From positions 1 to 64,000 of the forward strand of contig JBQTIQ010000037.1 in the NCBI GenBank assembly GCA_052387955.1: a stretch of 64,000 bases of DNA. Direction: 5' to 3'. Each line of letters starts with the position of its first letter. The first letter of the stretch is position 1. Under the pieces are notes generated by a model. It had not been told where the DNA came from. It saw only the letters and a program-made list of their open reading frames with translations, and searched no databases. Of the stretch, positions 43,286 to 52,035 are shown in pieces. Source of the DNA: JBQTIQ01 sp052387955. GTDB lineage: Bacteria > Actinomycetota > Acidimicrobiia > Acidimicrobiales > JACDCH01. Made by a program: the position numbers and the translations under genes.

Positions 43286-46012
43286 TCAGCGGGCCAGCGC
43301 CGGCGCCGGCGCCACCAGCCGGCCGCCAACCAGACGGACGAGGGCGGAAACGCCGAGCACGGTCGAGCCGATCAGGATCGACTTGACCCAGTCGCCGATG
43401 TCCAGGCCGGTGGAGGAGAAGACCTCGCCGCCGAACTCGATGATCAGCACCTGGAGGGCGATGATGGCGGCCATGACCCCGAGGAAGGACGGGCTGGAGA
43501 ACACGCCCTTGAACGGGCTGCGGTTGAAGCGGGTCGAGCGGCTGTTGAGCTCGTTCCAGATCTGCATCCACACGAAGGCGTTGAACAGGAACGTGTAGCG
43601 GTACTCGTCGTCGGTGGTGTCGATGAGCAGGTCGGTGGACAGGATCACCAGGAGCACGCCGAGCATGAAGGCGCCGATGGAGAACACGCTGATCCACATC
43701 GACCGCGAGATCAGCGGCTCGTCCCGGCCGTGCGGGGGTTGGTCGAAGAGCTGGTCGGTCGGCGGTTCGAGGGCCAGGGCCAGGGCGGCCAGGGAGTCCA
43801 TGATGAGGTTCACCCACAGCAGCTGGACCGCGGTCAGCGGGGTGCCGTAGCCGAAGAAGGCGGCGATGAACGCCGTGGCCAGCGCCACGACGTTGACGGT
43901 GAGCTGGAACTGCAGGAACTTGCGGATGTTCTCGAAGACGCTGCGGCCCCAGCGGATGGCCCGGACCAGCGAGGCGAAGTTGTCGTCGACGATGATGATG
44001 TCGGACGCCTCGCGGGCGACCTTGGAGCCCGAGCCCATCGAGAAGCCGACGTCGGCGGTCACCAGCGCCGGGGCGTCGTTGACGCCGTCGCCGGTCACCG
44101 ACACCACCTCGCCGTTGGCCTGGAGGAGCTCGACCATGCGCTTCTTGTCGTCGGGCAGGGCTCGGGACAGCACCGCGATGCGGTCGAGGTTGGAGGTGAC
44201 GGTGGCATCGTCCATGCCCCGGAACTCCTCGCCGGTCAGGACCAGCTCGCCCTCGGTGAGGATGCCAGCCTGACGGCCGATCTCACGGGCGGTCTCGAAG
44301 ATGTCGCCGGTGATGATCATCACCCGCACACCGGCCCGCCGGCAGCGCTCGACGGCGTCGTGCACCTCGGGCCGGATGGGGTCGGCGATCACGAACAGCC
44401 CCGAGAACGTCATGCCGGTGTCGATCTCGTCCTCGGGCGTTCCCGCGGGCAGGTCGCGCACGGCGAAGCCCAGCGTCCGGTTGCCCCGGGTGGCGTGATC
44501 GCGCACGGTGTTGACGATGGCGGCCCGCTTGGTGTCGTCGAGGGGGGCGATGCCGTCCTCGGTGCTGGCGTGGCTGCACATGTCGAGCACGATTTCGGGG
44601 GCGCCCTTGGCGAACACCCGCCAGTTGCCGTCCTGGAGGTCGACGGCGGTGAGCATGTGCTTGCGGGCGGAGTTGAACTCGCGCCGGCGTACCACCACGG
44701 CTTCCTCACGGTGCCGCTGGTAGGGGTAGGCGTGGTCGTTGAGCCAGCGCAGCAGGGCGCCTTCGGTGGAGTTGCCCGCCACCGCCAGCTCGCCGTCGCG
44801 TTCGACGAGGTCGGCGGTGGAGTTGATGGCGATGCCCTCGGCCAGGGCCTCGAAGGTGGCCTGGTTGTCGGGGTCGTCGGTGACCTGGTCGAGCGACTCG
44901 GTCTCCCACACGTGGCCGCCGACGTCGAGGGACGACAGCGTCATGGCCCCCGAGGTGAGGGTGCCGGTCTTGTCCGAGCACACGATGGTGGCGGCGCCCA
45001 TCGTCTCGCAGGCGGCCAGCTCGCGCACCAGCGCCTTGTCCTGGGCCATCTTGCGGGTGGTGTAGGCCAACGACAGGGTCACCGCCAGGGGCAGGCCTTC
45101 GGGGACCGCCACCACGATGATGGTGATGGCGATGGTGAGGGCCTCGAGGAGGAACTCGGCGAAGTCGGTGTCGAAGCCGAACTCGATGGCCACGGTCTCC
45201 CCGTCCACCGACGCCTCGCCCCGGACCAGGCCCGAGATCACGAGGGCGGAGAAGGTCAGCACCGCGGCGTAGGTGCCGAACTTGCCGATCTTGCCCGCCA
45301 GCACCTCGAGCCGCTCCTGCAGCGGCGTCGTCTTGTCCCGGGCCCCGATCTCCTGGCGGACCTTGCCGAACACGGTGGCGTCGCCGACGCCCGAGATCAC
45401 GGCCCGGCCGCTGCCGTCGAGGATCCGCGAGCTGCCGAAGAGCTCGTCGCCCTCGACCTTGGTGGTGTCGGGCTCGCCGGTGATGGCGGCTTCGTTGACC
45501 AGCAGGTCCGATCCCCGGACGTAGAGGCAGTCGGCGGGGACGACGTCGCCGGTGTTGATCTCGAGCAGGTCGCCCCGCACGAGCTCGTCGCCGTCGATCT
45601 CGACCACCGCCCCGTCGCGGATGACCCGCACCCGCTCCCGGGAGGAGAGCGCATCGAGCGCGGTGTAGTCGCCCTGCGCCCGGACCTGGTTGTAGGTACC
45701 GACCGAGGTCACGACGATCACCGCCACGCTGATGGCCACACCGTCGATCCAGTGGCCGGTGAACGCGCCCAGCGCCAGCGACACCGCGGCGCAGGCGAGG
45801 AGGATCTTCAACATGGGATCGGCGAAGTTCTCCCGGTAGAAGTCCCACACCGACTTGGTGGGCAACGGCGAGAAGGCGTTGGAGCCGTACTCGTCCCGGC
45901 TGGCGGTCACCTCCGCCGAGCTCAACCCGTTGTGGAGGTCGGGTTCGGCGGGCATGGTGGCGACGGTTGGTTGGTCCATGTGGTCGGTCTGGTCTCCTCG
46001 GGACGCGGCCAT
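43286..46012 (-). CDS. P-type Ca2+ ATPase (PMCA/SERCA-like)
   Basis: The 908-residue product is a P2-type cation pump. It has the actuator motif AITGEPD, the ion-site helix with VVAVPEGLPLAVTLSLAY (PEGL, as in calcium pumps), the phosphorylation motif SDKTGTLT near residue 345, and the hinge VSVTGDGVNDAPAL. Ten membrane segments are visible. The N-terminus lacks a calmodulin-like site. The start may be Met 12 (45979). It runs in the same direction as the phosphoribosyltransferase genes 118 bases upstream, so calcium export may be tied to the Ca-binding TerD system. Confidence 0.9.
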   Translation of the reverse strand: MAASRGDQTDHMDQPTVATMPAEPDLHNGLSSAEVTASRDEYGSNAFSPLPTKSVWDFYRENFADPMLKILLACAAVSLALGAFTGHWIDGVAISVAVIVVTSVGTYNQVRAQGDYTALDALSSRERVRVIRDGAVVEIDGDELVRGDLLEINTGDVVPADCLYVRGSDLLVNEAAITGEPDTTKVEGDELFGSSRILDGSGRAVISGVGDATVFGKVRQEIGARDKTTPLQERLEVLAGKIGKFGTYAAVLTFSALVISGLVRGEASVDGETVAIEFGFDTDFAEFLLEALTIAITIIVVAVPEGLPLAVTLSLAYTTRKMAQDKALVRELAACETMGAATIVCSDKTGTLTSGAMTLSSLDVGGHVWETESLDQVTDDPDNQATFEALAEGIAINSTADLVERDGELAVAGNSTEGALLRWLNDHAYPYQRHREEAVVVRRREFNSARKHMLTAVDLQDGNWRVFAKGAPEIVLDMCSHASTEDGIAPLDDTKRAAIVNTVRDHATRGNRTLGFAVRDLPAGTPEDEIDTGMTFSGLFVIADPIRPEVHDAVERCRRAGVRVMIITGDIFETAREIGRQAGILTEGELVLTGEEFRGMDDATVTSNLDRIAVLSRALPDDKKRMVELLQANGEVVSVTGDGVNDAPALVTADVGFSMGSGSKVAREASDIIIVDDNFASLVRAIRWGRSVFENIRKFLQFQLTVNVVALATAFIAAFFGYGTPLTAVQLLWVNLIMDSLAALALALEPPTDQLFDQPPHGRDEPLISRSMWISVFSIGAFMLGVLLVILSTDLLIDTTDDEYRYTFLFNAFVWMQIWNELNSRSTRFNRSPFKGVFSSPSFLGVMAAIIALQVLIIEFGGEVFSSTGLDIGDWVKSILIGSTVLGVSALVRLVGGRLVAPAPALAR

Positions 46013-46130
46013 TCAGCGGCGGTGCGTGCTGCGCTGTTGGCCCGAAGCTAGCCCCGGTGGGCCGAAACGGGACGTCGGCCGACGAAACGGGCGGAACGCG
46101 AGCCCGTCGCCGGCACCGGACGGCGCGATG

Positions 46131-47222
46131 TCACGGGCACACCAGGCCGCAGGCGGAAAAGGGCATGTCGTCGTAGGCCTCGACCGGGACCCCCCGCTCG
46201 GCCGCCAACTGCCCGAGATGGTCGAGGTCGGCGCCGGCGCCGGCGACTAGCAGGCGCCACGGCGAGCGCCGCAGCAGCACCCGTGTGGCTTCGCCGATGC
46301 CGGGCTTGATCAGGTTGACGTCGTCGATCCCGTAGACGGCGCCGATCCGCTCGACGGCTCGCCAGCCCGACCAGTCGGCCGGCGCCGGCGCCAGGGCGGC
46401 CGCGGTCGCCGCCGTCGCCGCCATCCCGGGGGTGAAGCAGTCGGCGATGGTGTCGACGAAGCGGCGGCTCACGTCGAGCTCGCCCAGCTCCGGGTAGGCC
46501 TTGGCCCCGTGGAAGTCCAGGGGGCCGATGAGGTCGGGCCGGAGCACGGTGCGGCTCACCAGCCCCGAGACCGTGGCGTTGAGGCAGGCGCTGGGGATCA
46601 GGAAGTCGGCCCGGCTTCCGGGCAGCGCCGCACACCAGCCGGGGTCGGCCGCCACCGCCATGCGGTCGTCGAGGCCGAGGCGGCGGCACTCCCGGGTGAG
46701 CTCGCGTTGGATGGCGCCCTTGCCGGTCCATCCGTCCAGGAACTGCAGCGGCAGGCCTGGGTGCCGCTGGCCGACCCAGGCCAGGGCGTTGGTGTCGATG
46801 CCCCGGTCCCGGATGATCGACACGCTGTAGTGGGCGACGTCGACGTCTCGGCACTGCCGGAGGTAGCGGCGGGCGAGGACGCCGACGGGGGTCCCGGCCC
46901 GGGCCAGCGAGACGAGCACGAAACGCTCCTCCCGCAGCCTCAGCACCCGCTCGGCGGCGACGGCCACCGCCTCGGCCACCGTCGCCGCGTTGCGGGCCAA
47001 CGCCGATTCGAACAGCGCCCGGTACTCGGCCGACGGCTCGTACTCGACCGGCAGCAACTCGGCGTAGTGGCCGCCGGCGCGCAGGTTGGCCACCCGTTCG
47101 TCGAGGGTCGACTCCTCGATGCGCTCGGTCAGGTCGGTGAGCACGAAGGTGACGTCGTCGGGCGGGTAGCTGCCGAACCGGGCCGGCGGTTCGGGCCCCG
47201 CCGGCACCGAGGCTGTCGTCAC
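46131..47222 (-). CDS. StiP-type phosphoribosyltransferase/PELOTA protein of the Ter module
   Basis: The 363-residue product matches the PRTase_1/StiP family found in Ter clusters. FVLVSLARAGTPVGVLARRY is the phosphoribosyltransferase-like core, IIRDRGIDTNAL and GWTGKGAIQREL follow, and a C-terminal PELOTA-like region ends in FSACGLVCP. The family is thought to act with the TRSP-type partner in making a ribosylated, nucleoside-like compound. Its GTG overlaps the upstream TGA (GTGA), so the two are translated together. Confidence 0.85.
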   Translation of the reverse strand: MTTASVPAGPEPPARFGSYPPDDVTFVLTDLTERIEESTLDERVANLRAGGHYAELLPVEYEPSAEYRALFESALARNAATVAEAVAVAAERVLRLREERFVLVSLARAGTPVGVLARRYLRQCRDVDVAHYSVSIIRDRGIDTNALAWVGQRHPGLPLQFLDGWTGKGAIQRELTRECRRLGLDDRMAVAADPGWCAALPGSRADFLIPSACLNATVSGLVSRTVLRPDLIGPLDFHGAKAYPELGELDVSRRFVDTIADCFTPGMAATAATAAALAPAPADWSGWRAVERIGAVYGIDDVNLIKPGIGEATRVLLRRSPWRLLVAGAGADLDHLGQLAAERGVPVEAYDDMPFSACGLVCP

Positions 47223-48529
47223 CTGCCGACCTCGACCACCTGGACGCGGCGGCGGGCCGCCAGGTGGGCCACCACGGGGTTGCGAAGGTAGGCGTCGGCG
47301 TCCTCGCAGAACACGAACACGTCGTCGACCTCGTCGAGGCCGAGGTTGTACAGGTACCGCGGCCCGCCGGTGGCGTCGGCGGCGGGATAGGCAACCCCGT
47401 CGACGACGGGATAGCCGGGGGCGGTGGAGAGCAGTACCGGGCTGCGGGTCGTCGAGCGGACGGCCACCTCCCCCGACAGGTGCGCGGCCACCAGCAGCGG
47501 GACGAACATGAGCTCTTCGGTGCCGAGCACGAGCGCTCGCGGGCCGGCCCGGCGCGACTCCAACTCGGCGGCGGCGGCGGCGGCCCCGGCCTCGACCTCG
47601 AGTTGTTCTCGCTCGGCCCATCCTCGTCGGGCCGTCGGCCGGGCGCCGACGTCTATGCGACGGACCCCGACCGGCGGCGAGGAAGCGGGGCTGGCCAGGG
47701 CCGTCGGGCGGCTGCAGTGGGGCCGACCCCCGCTCGCACCGTCGCCCTCGGTGGCGACGTCGGCGACGGTGGCGGTGGCGGTGGCGGTGGCCAGGGCGAC
47801 CACGTCGAGCGCGAACCCGCCCCGCTCGGCAAAGCGGGCCAGTTCGGCCCGAGCTTGCGCCGAACGCCAGTCGAGGAGCGTGGCGATCAGGTAGCGCCGG
47901 CGGGGTGCTCGGCGTTCGATCGCTTCGATCGTGCTCATGACCGTCCGCCCGGTGGTCTGCTCGTCGTCGACCAGCACCACGGTCACGTCGGGGTCGAACA
48001 CCTGCTCGTCGTCGTGGAACAAGAGGTGTTCGACGGCGTGGGAATGGGCCTCGCCGAAGGTCACCAGGGCGCCGGCCGGGGGCAGGGCGCGGGTGGTGTG
48101 CACCATCGGCCCGGGCCCCAGCGCCCGCCGCACCAGGTGACCGAGCCCGGTGGCGGTCTCGGCGTAGCCGACCACGATGGCATCGGGCCCGCCGATGGCG
48201 GCCGGTACCAGCGCCGGCGGCGCTCCCCCAGCCAGCGCCGGGCCCAGGGAGGCGAGGCCGGCCGCCCCGACCGGGGTGCCGAGGGCTTCCCCGACGAGCT
48301 CCCCCAACGCGGCGCCGGCGGCGACAGCGGTACCCGGGGCGACGTTCAGGTGCTTGCCCAGCACCCGGCTCACCACCAGCACCGCCCGCCGGGGGTTGTC
48401 GCGCCGGGCGACGGCGACGAGGGCATCGAGCCCGGTCCCGGTCACGGCCGAGTCGAAGGCGGTGACGTGGAGGACCGGCGCCGGCGGGGCACCGACGACC
48501 ACGACGCCGGCCGGGGAAGTCTCGCTCAC
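47219..48529 (-). CDS. PRTase_2-TRSP phosphoribosyltransferase of the Ter module
   Basis: The 436-residue product combines a phosphoribosyltransferase domain (residues 1-240; PRPP loop VVLVDDEQTTGRTVMSTIEA) with a C-terminal TRSP domain (about 320-436) in which the naming residues are visible as TTRSPVLL, followed by YLYNLGLDEVDDVFVF. A low-complexity Ala/Thr stretch (about 240-270) joins them. Members occur in Ter biosynthetic operons. It is the partner of the StiP-type gene (four-base overlap). The GTG start gives MSETSPAGVVVV. A G/C-rich hairpin lies in the 208-base gap upstream. Confidence 0.85.
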   Translation of the reverse strand: MSETSPAGVVVVGAPPAPVLHVTAFDSAVTGTGLDALVAVARRDNPRRAVLVVSRVLGKHLNVAPGTAVAAGAALGELVGEALGTPVGAAGLASLGPALAGGAPPALVPAAIGGPDAIVVGYAETATGLGHLVRRALGPGPMVHTTRALPPAGALVTFGEAHSHAVEHLLFHDDEQVFDPDVTVVLVDDEQTTGRTVMSTIEAIERRAPRRRYLIATLLDWRSAQARAELARFAERGGFALDVVALATATATATVADVATEGDGASGGRPHCSRPTALASPASSPPVGVRRIDVGARPTARRGWAEREQLEVEAGAAAAAAELESRRAGPRALVLGTEELMFVPLLVAAHLSGEVAVRSTTRSPVLLSTAPGYPVVDGVAYPAADATGGPRYLYNLGLDEVDDVFVFCEDADAYLRNPVVAHLAARRRVQVVEVGR

Positions 48530-48595
48530 CGGCAGCGCCCGAGACCCGGGGTTCGATCACGAAGATGCGATCCCGAAGCAGCCCCACGACGGGGG

Positions 48596-48630
48596 TGTGG
48601 GGGGAACGGCCTCCGGCGGTGCCCCCCACC
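48596..48630 (-). promoter_or_regulatory. Hairpin between aldolase and phosphoribosyltransferase genes
   Basis: A run of seven G (48598-48604) and six C (48622-48627) with flanking pairs can form a strong stem in the 208-base gap between two genes on the same strand. It could attenuate the downstream pair or mark its separate promoter. No other gene is visible in 48530-48737. Confidence 0.4.
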
Positions 48631-48737
48631 CGCCCGCAGGAGTCGGCAATCTTTCTCCCCGATGCGAGCGCCGGAGCGCCCGCGCAGGCGCGGCCCAGGA
48701 CGGCCTGCGTGGCCGGGGAACGCCGGCAAGCCAGACC

Positions 48738-49922
48738 TCACGCGTCGATCAGGTCCACGAACGAGGATCCTTCGGCCAGCACGCCGTAGATCTCGGCCCG
48801 TTCGATCACCGACGACGCCCACGTGGAATGGGGACCGGTCTCGTTCATCTTGTTGCCGAACTGCGAAGGCTTGACGCCGGCGGCCTGTCCTTCGGCCATC
48901 ACCGAGGAGGCGTCGACCCACTCCTCGAAGGTGGGTACGGCCAGGGCATTGACCGGCAGCACGTGGGAGGGGTGGATGACGGTCTTCCCGGTGAGCCCGT
49001 TGGCCCGGTCAGCCGCCGCTTCGCGGATCAAGCCGTCGAGGTGGGCCTTGATGAGGTCGGAGCGCAGGCCGCCGCCGTTGCGGCGCTGCACGAACAGGGA
49101 CTCTCGCAGCTGCGGCTTCCACAGCCGGGGTTCGCGCCCGAAGTACTCCCACACCGACCCCGAGAGAACGAAGCCGTCCGACGCCCGGCCCAGCGCGTTG
49201 ACGATGTCGGCGATGCACGAACGCAGCGGGGCGAGGTCGTAGATCACCTCGTTGATGCTGCGCCGCAGGCCGAGCAGCGAGCACAGGTCGGTGGCGCCGA
49301 TGCGCACGGCGGCGACGGCGTGGCGGTGCTCGCTCAGGACCCGACGGAGCCCGGACAGCTCCGCGGCGCGGGACTCGAGGTACAGCACTTCGGGGCCTTC
49401 GAGGATGGGCATGGCCAGGAACGGGCGTCCGACGGTCTCGGCCGCCGACGCCACGCTGTCGAACCACTCCTCCGCCGACGCTTCGGTGAACTTGGGCAGG
49501 CACGCCCCCACGATCCGCACGGCGGCCTCGGGGAAGCGCTGCGCCAGCTGGCGGAGGTGCTCGGGCGTCCGGGGCCGCACGAAGAGCATGGGCAGTTCGG
49601 CGACGGCGCCGTCGGGAAGGCGCGACAGCTCCGAGGAGAGGTTGTCCTCGGCGGCATCGAGATCGGCGGTGGCCACGCTGTCCTCGAGGCACACGACCGC
49701 CGCCACCGCGCCGCATTCAGCCGCCTGGCGCAGCACCGGTACCAGGTTGACCCGGTTGGCCGGCACGTAGATCGTGGCCCCCAGCCCGAGGCCGACCGAG
49801 CGGGCCGGCCCGGCGGCCGGCACCCCGCCGGGGGCGTGGGAGAACAGGGCGCGCTCGTCGGCGTGGCTCAGCCACGGGAAGTGGCGCCGCACGCTCCGTA
49901 CCGTCGTCGTTCGAGAAACCAT
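48738..49922 (-). CDS. HpcH/HpaI-type aldolase/citrate lyase beta-like protein
   Basis: The 394-residue TIM-barrel product resembles the citrate lyase beta subunit family. ATIYVPANRVNLVP, VVCLEDSVATADLDAAEDNL (metal-binding acidic residues) and a late GKTVIHPSHVLPVNAL are visible. Ter-linked members of this family are a stable part of the predicted biosynthetic module, probably cleaving or forming a C-C bond on the metabolite. It is downstream of the TerA-like gene by 49 bases and upstream of the phosphoribosyltransferases. Confidence 0.87.
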   Translation of the reverse strand: MVSRTTTVRSVRRHFPWLSHADERALFSHAPGGVPAAGPARSVGLGLGATIYVPANRVNLVPVLRQAAECGAVAAVVCLEDSVATADLDAAEDNLSSELSRLPDGAVAELPMLFVRPRTPEHLRQLAQRFPEAAVRIVGACLPKFTEASAEEWFDSVASAAETVGRPFLAMPILEGPEVLYLESRAAELSGLRRVLSEHRHAVAAVRIGATDLCSLLGLRRSINEVIYDLAPLRSCIADIVNALGRASDGFVLSGSVWEYFGREPRLWKPQLRESLFVQRRNGGGLRSDLIKAHLDGLIREAAADRANGLTGKTVIHPSHVLPVNALAVPTFEEWVDASSVMAEGQAAGVKPSQFGNKMNETGPHSTWASSVIERAEIYGVLAEGSSFVDLIDA

Positions 49923-49971
49923 CTCCGCCGCCTCTTCCTGGTCCGGTCCCGGCCCGGTGGCCGGGACCGCC

Positions 49972-51213
49972 CTACTTGGAACCGGCCTTCCAGTTGAACC
50001 CGAAGCCGTAGTAGTTGTCGGCGTCCATGTGGCCCCGGAAGTACCGCTCTTCCTTGGTGATGGTCAACTGCCCGCCGGACTCGCTGATGACACATACGGC
50101 GCAGAACGTGCGGTTGGAGTCGGGGTTGTTGAGGAAGATCTCGGTCTCGCTGCCGGCCTGGTCGCGAAGGGTCATACGGCCGCCGACGCTGGTGAAGTCG
50201 TTGGCGCCCTCGTAGATCATGGCGAAGACCATCACCCGCTGGACCAGGTCGGGGCGCAGGATGTACAGGTTCTCGCCGTCCGAGGCGGCGCCGCTGCGGT
50301 CGTCCTTGTCGAGGTAGAGGAACGGCGGGCCGTTGCGGTTGCCGAAGTTCCCGCCCAGGGGCTGGATGACGCTGCGGGTGCCGTCTTTCATCTCGTACAT
50401 ACAGCCGAGGTCGAGGTCGGGGGCGGACGAGCCGCCCGAGAACAGCCCGCGCCGGCGGCTACCGCCCTGCTGGTTCCAGTTGAGGTTGATGTGGACCTGC
50501 TGGGTCCCGCCGCCCTTGGCCACCGAGACGGCCCGCTTGTCCCCCTGTTGGGCCAGCGACACGTGGCCCCGGTTCCCCGGGGCCCCCGGCGGCGCCGCCG
50601 GCGGGGGCGCGGGCGGCGGAGGCGTGTTCACCGCCGGCGGTGCAACGGGCGGCGGCGGGGTGTCCACCGGGCGGGGGGGTGCGGCGGCCGGCGCCGCCTC
50701 CTCGCCGCCGAAATGGGTGAGGAGGGCGGACAGCCCGCCGTTGAAGCCCTGGCCGACGGCGGCGAAGCGCCACACGTCCTTGCGGTAGATCTCGCCGATC
50801 ATGAGCGCCTTCTCGGCGGCGAAGTCCGACCCCGCGAAGGGGAAGCGGGCCACCTCTTCGGCGCCGGCCAGCAACCGCAGCGAACCCGAGCGCACCGCCG
50901 ACATGGTCCCGCCACCGTCGATGGTGGCGGTGAACACGAGCTTCTGCACCGACGGTGGGATCCGGGCCACGTCGACCGCGAACGTCTCCTTGTCGGTGCC
51001 GGCCGGGCCGGTGCTGGTGATGGCCCCCTCGGGCGAGGAGCGCTGGTTGAAGAAGATGAAGTAGCGGTCGTCGGAGAGCTTTCCGGCCTCGTCGACCCCG
51101 AAGCACGAGATGTCGTACGTGTCGTTGCCGTCGATGGCTACGCCCACCGTGATCTGGGTCGACGGGGTGAGGTCGGCGAGCTTGGCCTTTTCGCCGCGCA
51201 CGAACGATCGCAT
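49972..51213 (-). CDS. TerA-like protein: TerD domain fused to TerA C-terminal domain
   Basis: The 413-residue product has a TerD domain (residues 1-170; DDRYFIFFNQRSSPEGAI, then MIGEIYRKDVWRFAAVGQGF), a proline-rich hinge (about 172-215) and a second domain (217-413) typical of TerA, with DLDLGCMYEMKDG and ERYFRGHMDADNYYGFGFNW. The calcium loop of canonical TerD is poorly conserved (STGPAGTDKE). GAGGAG precedes the ATG. It lies between a canonical TerD and the aldolase. A second TerA in this island is split into two genes (59389-61013). Confidence 0.88.
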   Translation of the reverse strand: MRSFVRGEKAKLADLTPSTQITVGVAIDGNDTYDISCFGVDEAGKLSDDRYFIFFNQRSSPEGAITSTGPAGTDKETFAVDVARIPPSVQKLVFTATIDGGGTMSAVRSGSLRLLAGAEEVARFPFAGSDFAAEKALMIGEIYRKDVWRFAAVGQGFNGGLSALLTHFGGEEAAPAAAPPRPVDTPPPPVAPPAVNTPPPPAPPPAAPPGAPGNRGHVSLAQQGDKRAVSVAKGGGTQQVHINLNWNQQGGSRRRGLFSGGSSAPDLDLGCMYEMKDGTRSVIQPLGGNFGNRNGPPFLYLDKDDRSGAASDGENLYILRPDLVQRVMVFAMIYEGANDFTSVGGRMTLRDQAGSETEIFLNNPDSNRTFCAVCVISESGGQLTITKEERYFRGHMDADNYYGFGFNWKAGSK

Positions 51214-51250
51214 CGGTGCTCCTCGGTTCTCTGGGCGGGCGAGCGGTCGC

Positions 51251-51829
51251 TCAGCCGACGTTGACGCCGTAGTTGCGCGCCAGCGGCGCGAGCCCGCCGG
51301 CGAAGCCCTGGCCGACGGCTCGGAACTTCCAGTCGCCGGAATGGCGGTAGACCTCACCGAAGATCATTGCGGTCTCGGTGGAGGCGTCCTCGGAGAGGTC
51401 GTAGCGGGCGATCTCGGTGCCGTTGTCGTCGTTGACGACCCGGATGAAGGCGTTGTCGACCTGGCCGAAGCTCTGGTTGCGGCTCTGGCCGTCGTGGATG
51501 GTGACGGCCACCACCAGCTTGTCGACGTCGCCGGGGACGCCGGGCAGGGTGACCTTGACCGCTTCGTCGTCGCCTTCGCCTTCGCCGGTGCGGTTGTCAC
51601 CGGTGTGCTCGACCGAACCGTCGGCCGAGCGCAGGTTGTTGTAGAAGATGAAGTCGGCGTCGGAGCGGACCCGTCCGCCGGCGTCGATCATGAACACGCT
51701 GGCGTCGAGGTCGAAGTCGGTGCCGTCCGAGGCTCGCACGTCCCAGCCCAGGCCGATGAGGATCTTGGTCAGGCCCGGGGCTTCCTTGGACAGCGACACG
51801 TTGCCGCCCTTTGACAATGACACGCTCAT
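51251..51829 (-). CDS. terD: TerD-family calcium-binding stress protein
   Basis: The 192-residue product is a canonical TerD. It starts [20 protein letters not shown] and has [24 protein letters not shown], the calcium-binding loop [15 protein letters not shown] and [20 protein letters not shown]. It is nearly identical in pattern to the TerD at 57968-58543, so the two are recent or well-conserved paralogues. TerD proteins form membrane-linked, calcium-dependent assemblies. The 206 bases upstream (51830-52035) contain two hairpins. Confidence 0.93.
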   Translation of the reverse strand: MSVSLSKGGNVSLSKEAPGLTKILIGLGWDVRASDGTDFDLDASVFMIDAGGRVRSDADFIFYNNLRSADGSVEHTGDNRTGEGEGDDEAVKVTLPGVPGDVDKLVVAVTIHDGQSRNQSFGQVDNAFIRVVNDDNGTEIARYDLSEDASTETAMIFGEVYRHSGDWKFRAVGQGFAGGLAPLARNYGVNVG

Positions 51830-51911
51830 AGCCGCCACCCCCGTGGTCGACGTCGCCCACGCCTCTCGTCCGGTCCAGTCCGGTCGCCGGCGACTATATC
51901 TGTGCTTGTCG

Positions 51912-51983
51912 GTCTGCTGCGGGCGTCGCTCCGCTCCTGCCTCCGCAGACTGTCGCCGGCGGCCTGGCGGCCGCGACGGCGAC
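51912..51983. repeat. Paired hairpins upstream of terD
   Basis: GTCTGC (51912-51917) pairs with GCAGAC (51945-51950) around a CGTCGCTCCGCTC core, and GTCGCCG (51952-51958) pairs with CGGCGAC (51977-51983). The core resembles that of the intercistronic cassettes in the mre operon. The remainder of 51830-52035 shows no gene. Confidence 0.55.
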
Positions 51984-52035
51984 GTGCCGCGGGCTTTGTC
52001 GGGCATGACCAAGCACCCAGCTGGGGATCTGCCTC

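Noticed and set aside
43253..46051. 932-residue antisense frame over the Ca2+ ATPase
   Set aside because: Its composition (His/Asp/Val/Gly) is that of a codon-shadow of a GC-rich gene, and the opposite strand has all P-type ATPase motifs.
48541..48570. tRNA-like GGGTTCGATCAC stretch
   Set aside because: The T-arm resemblance stands alone; no acceptor, D or anticodon arms can be folded around it.
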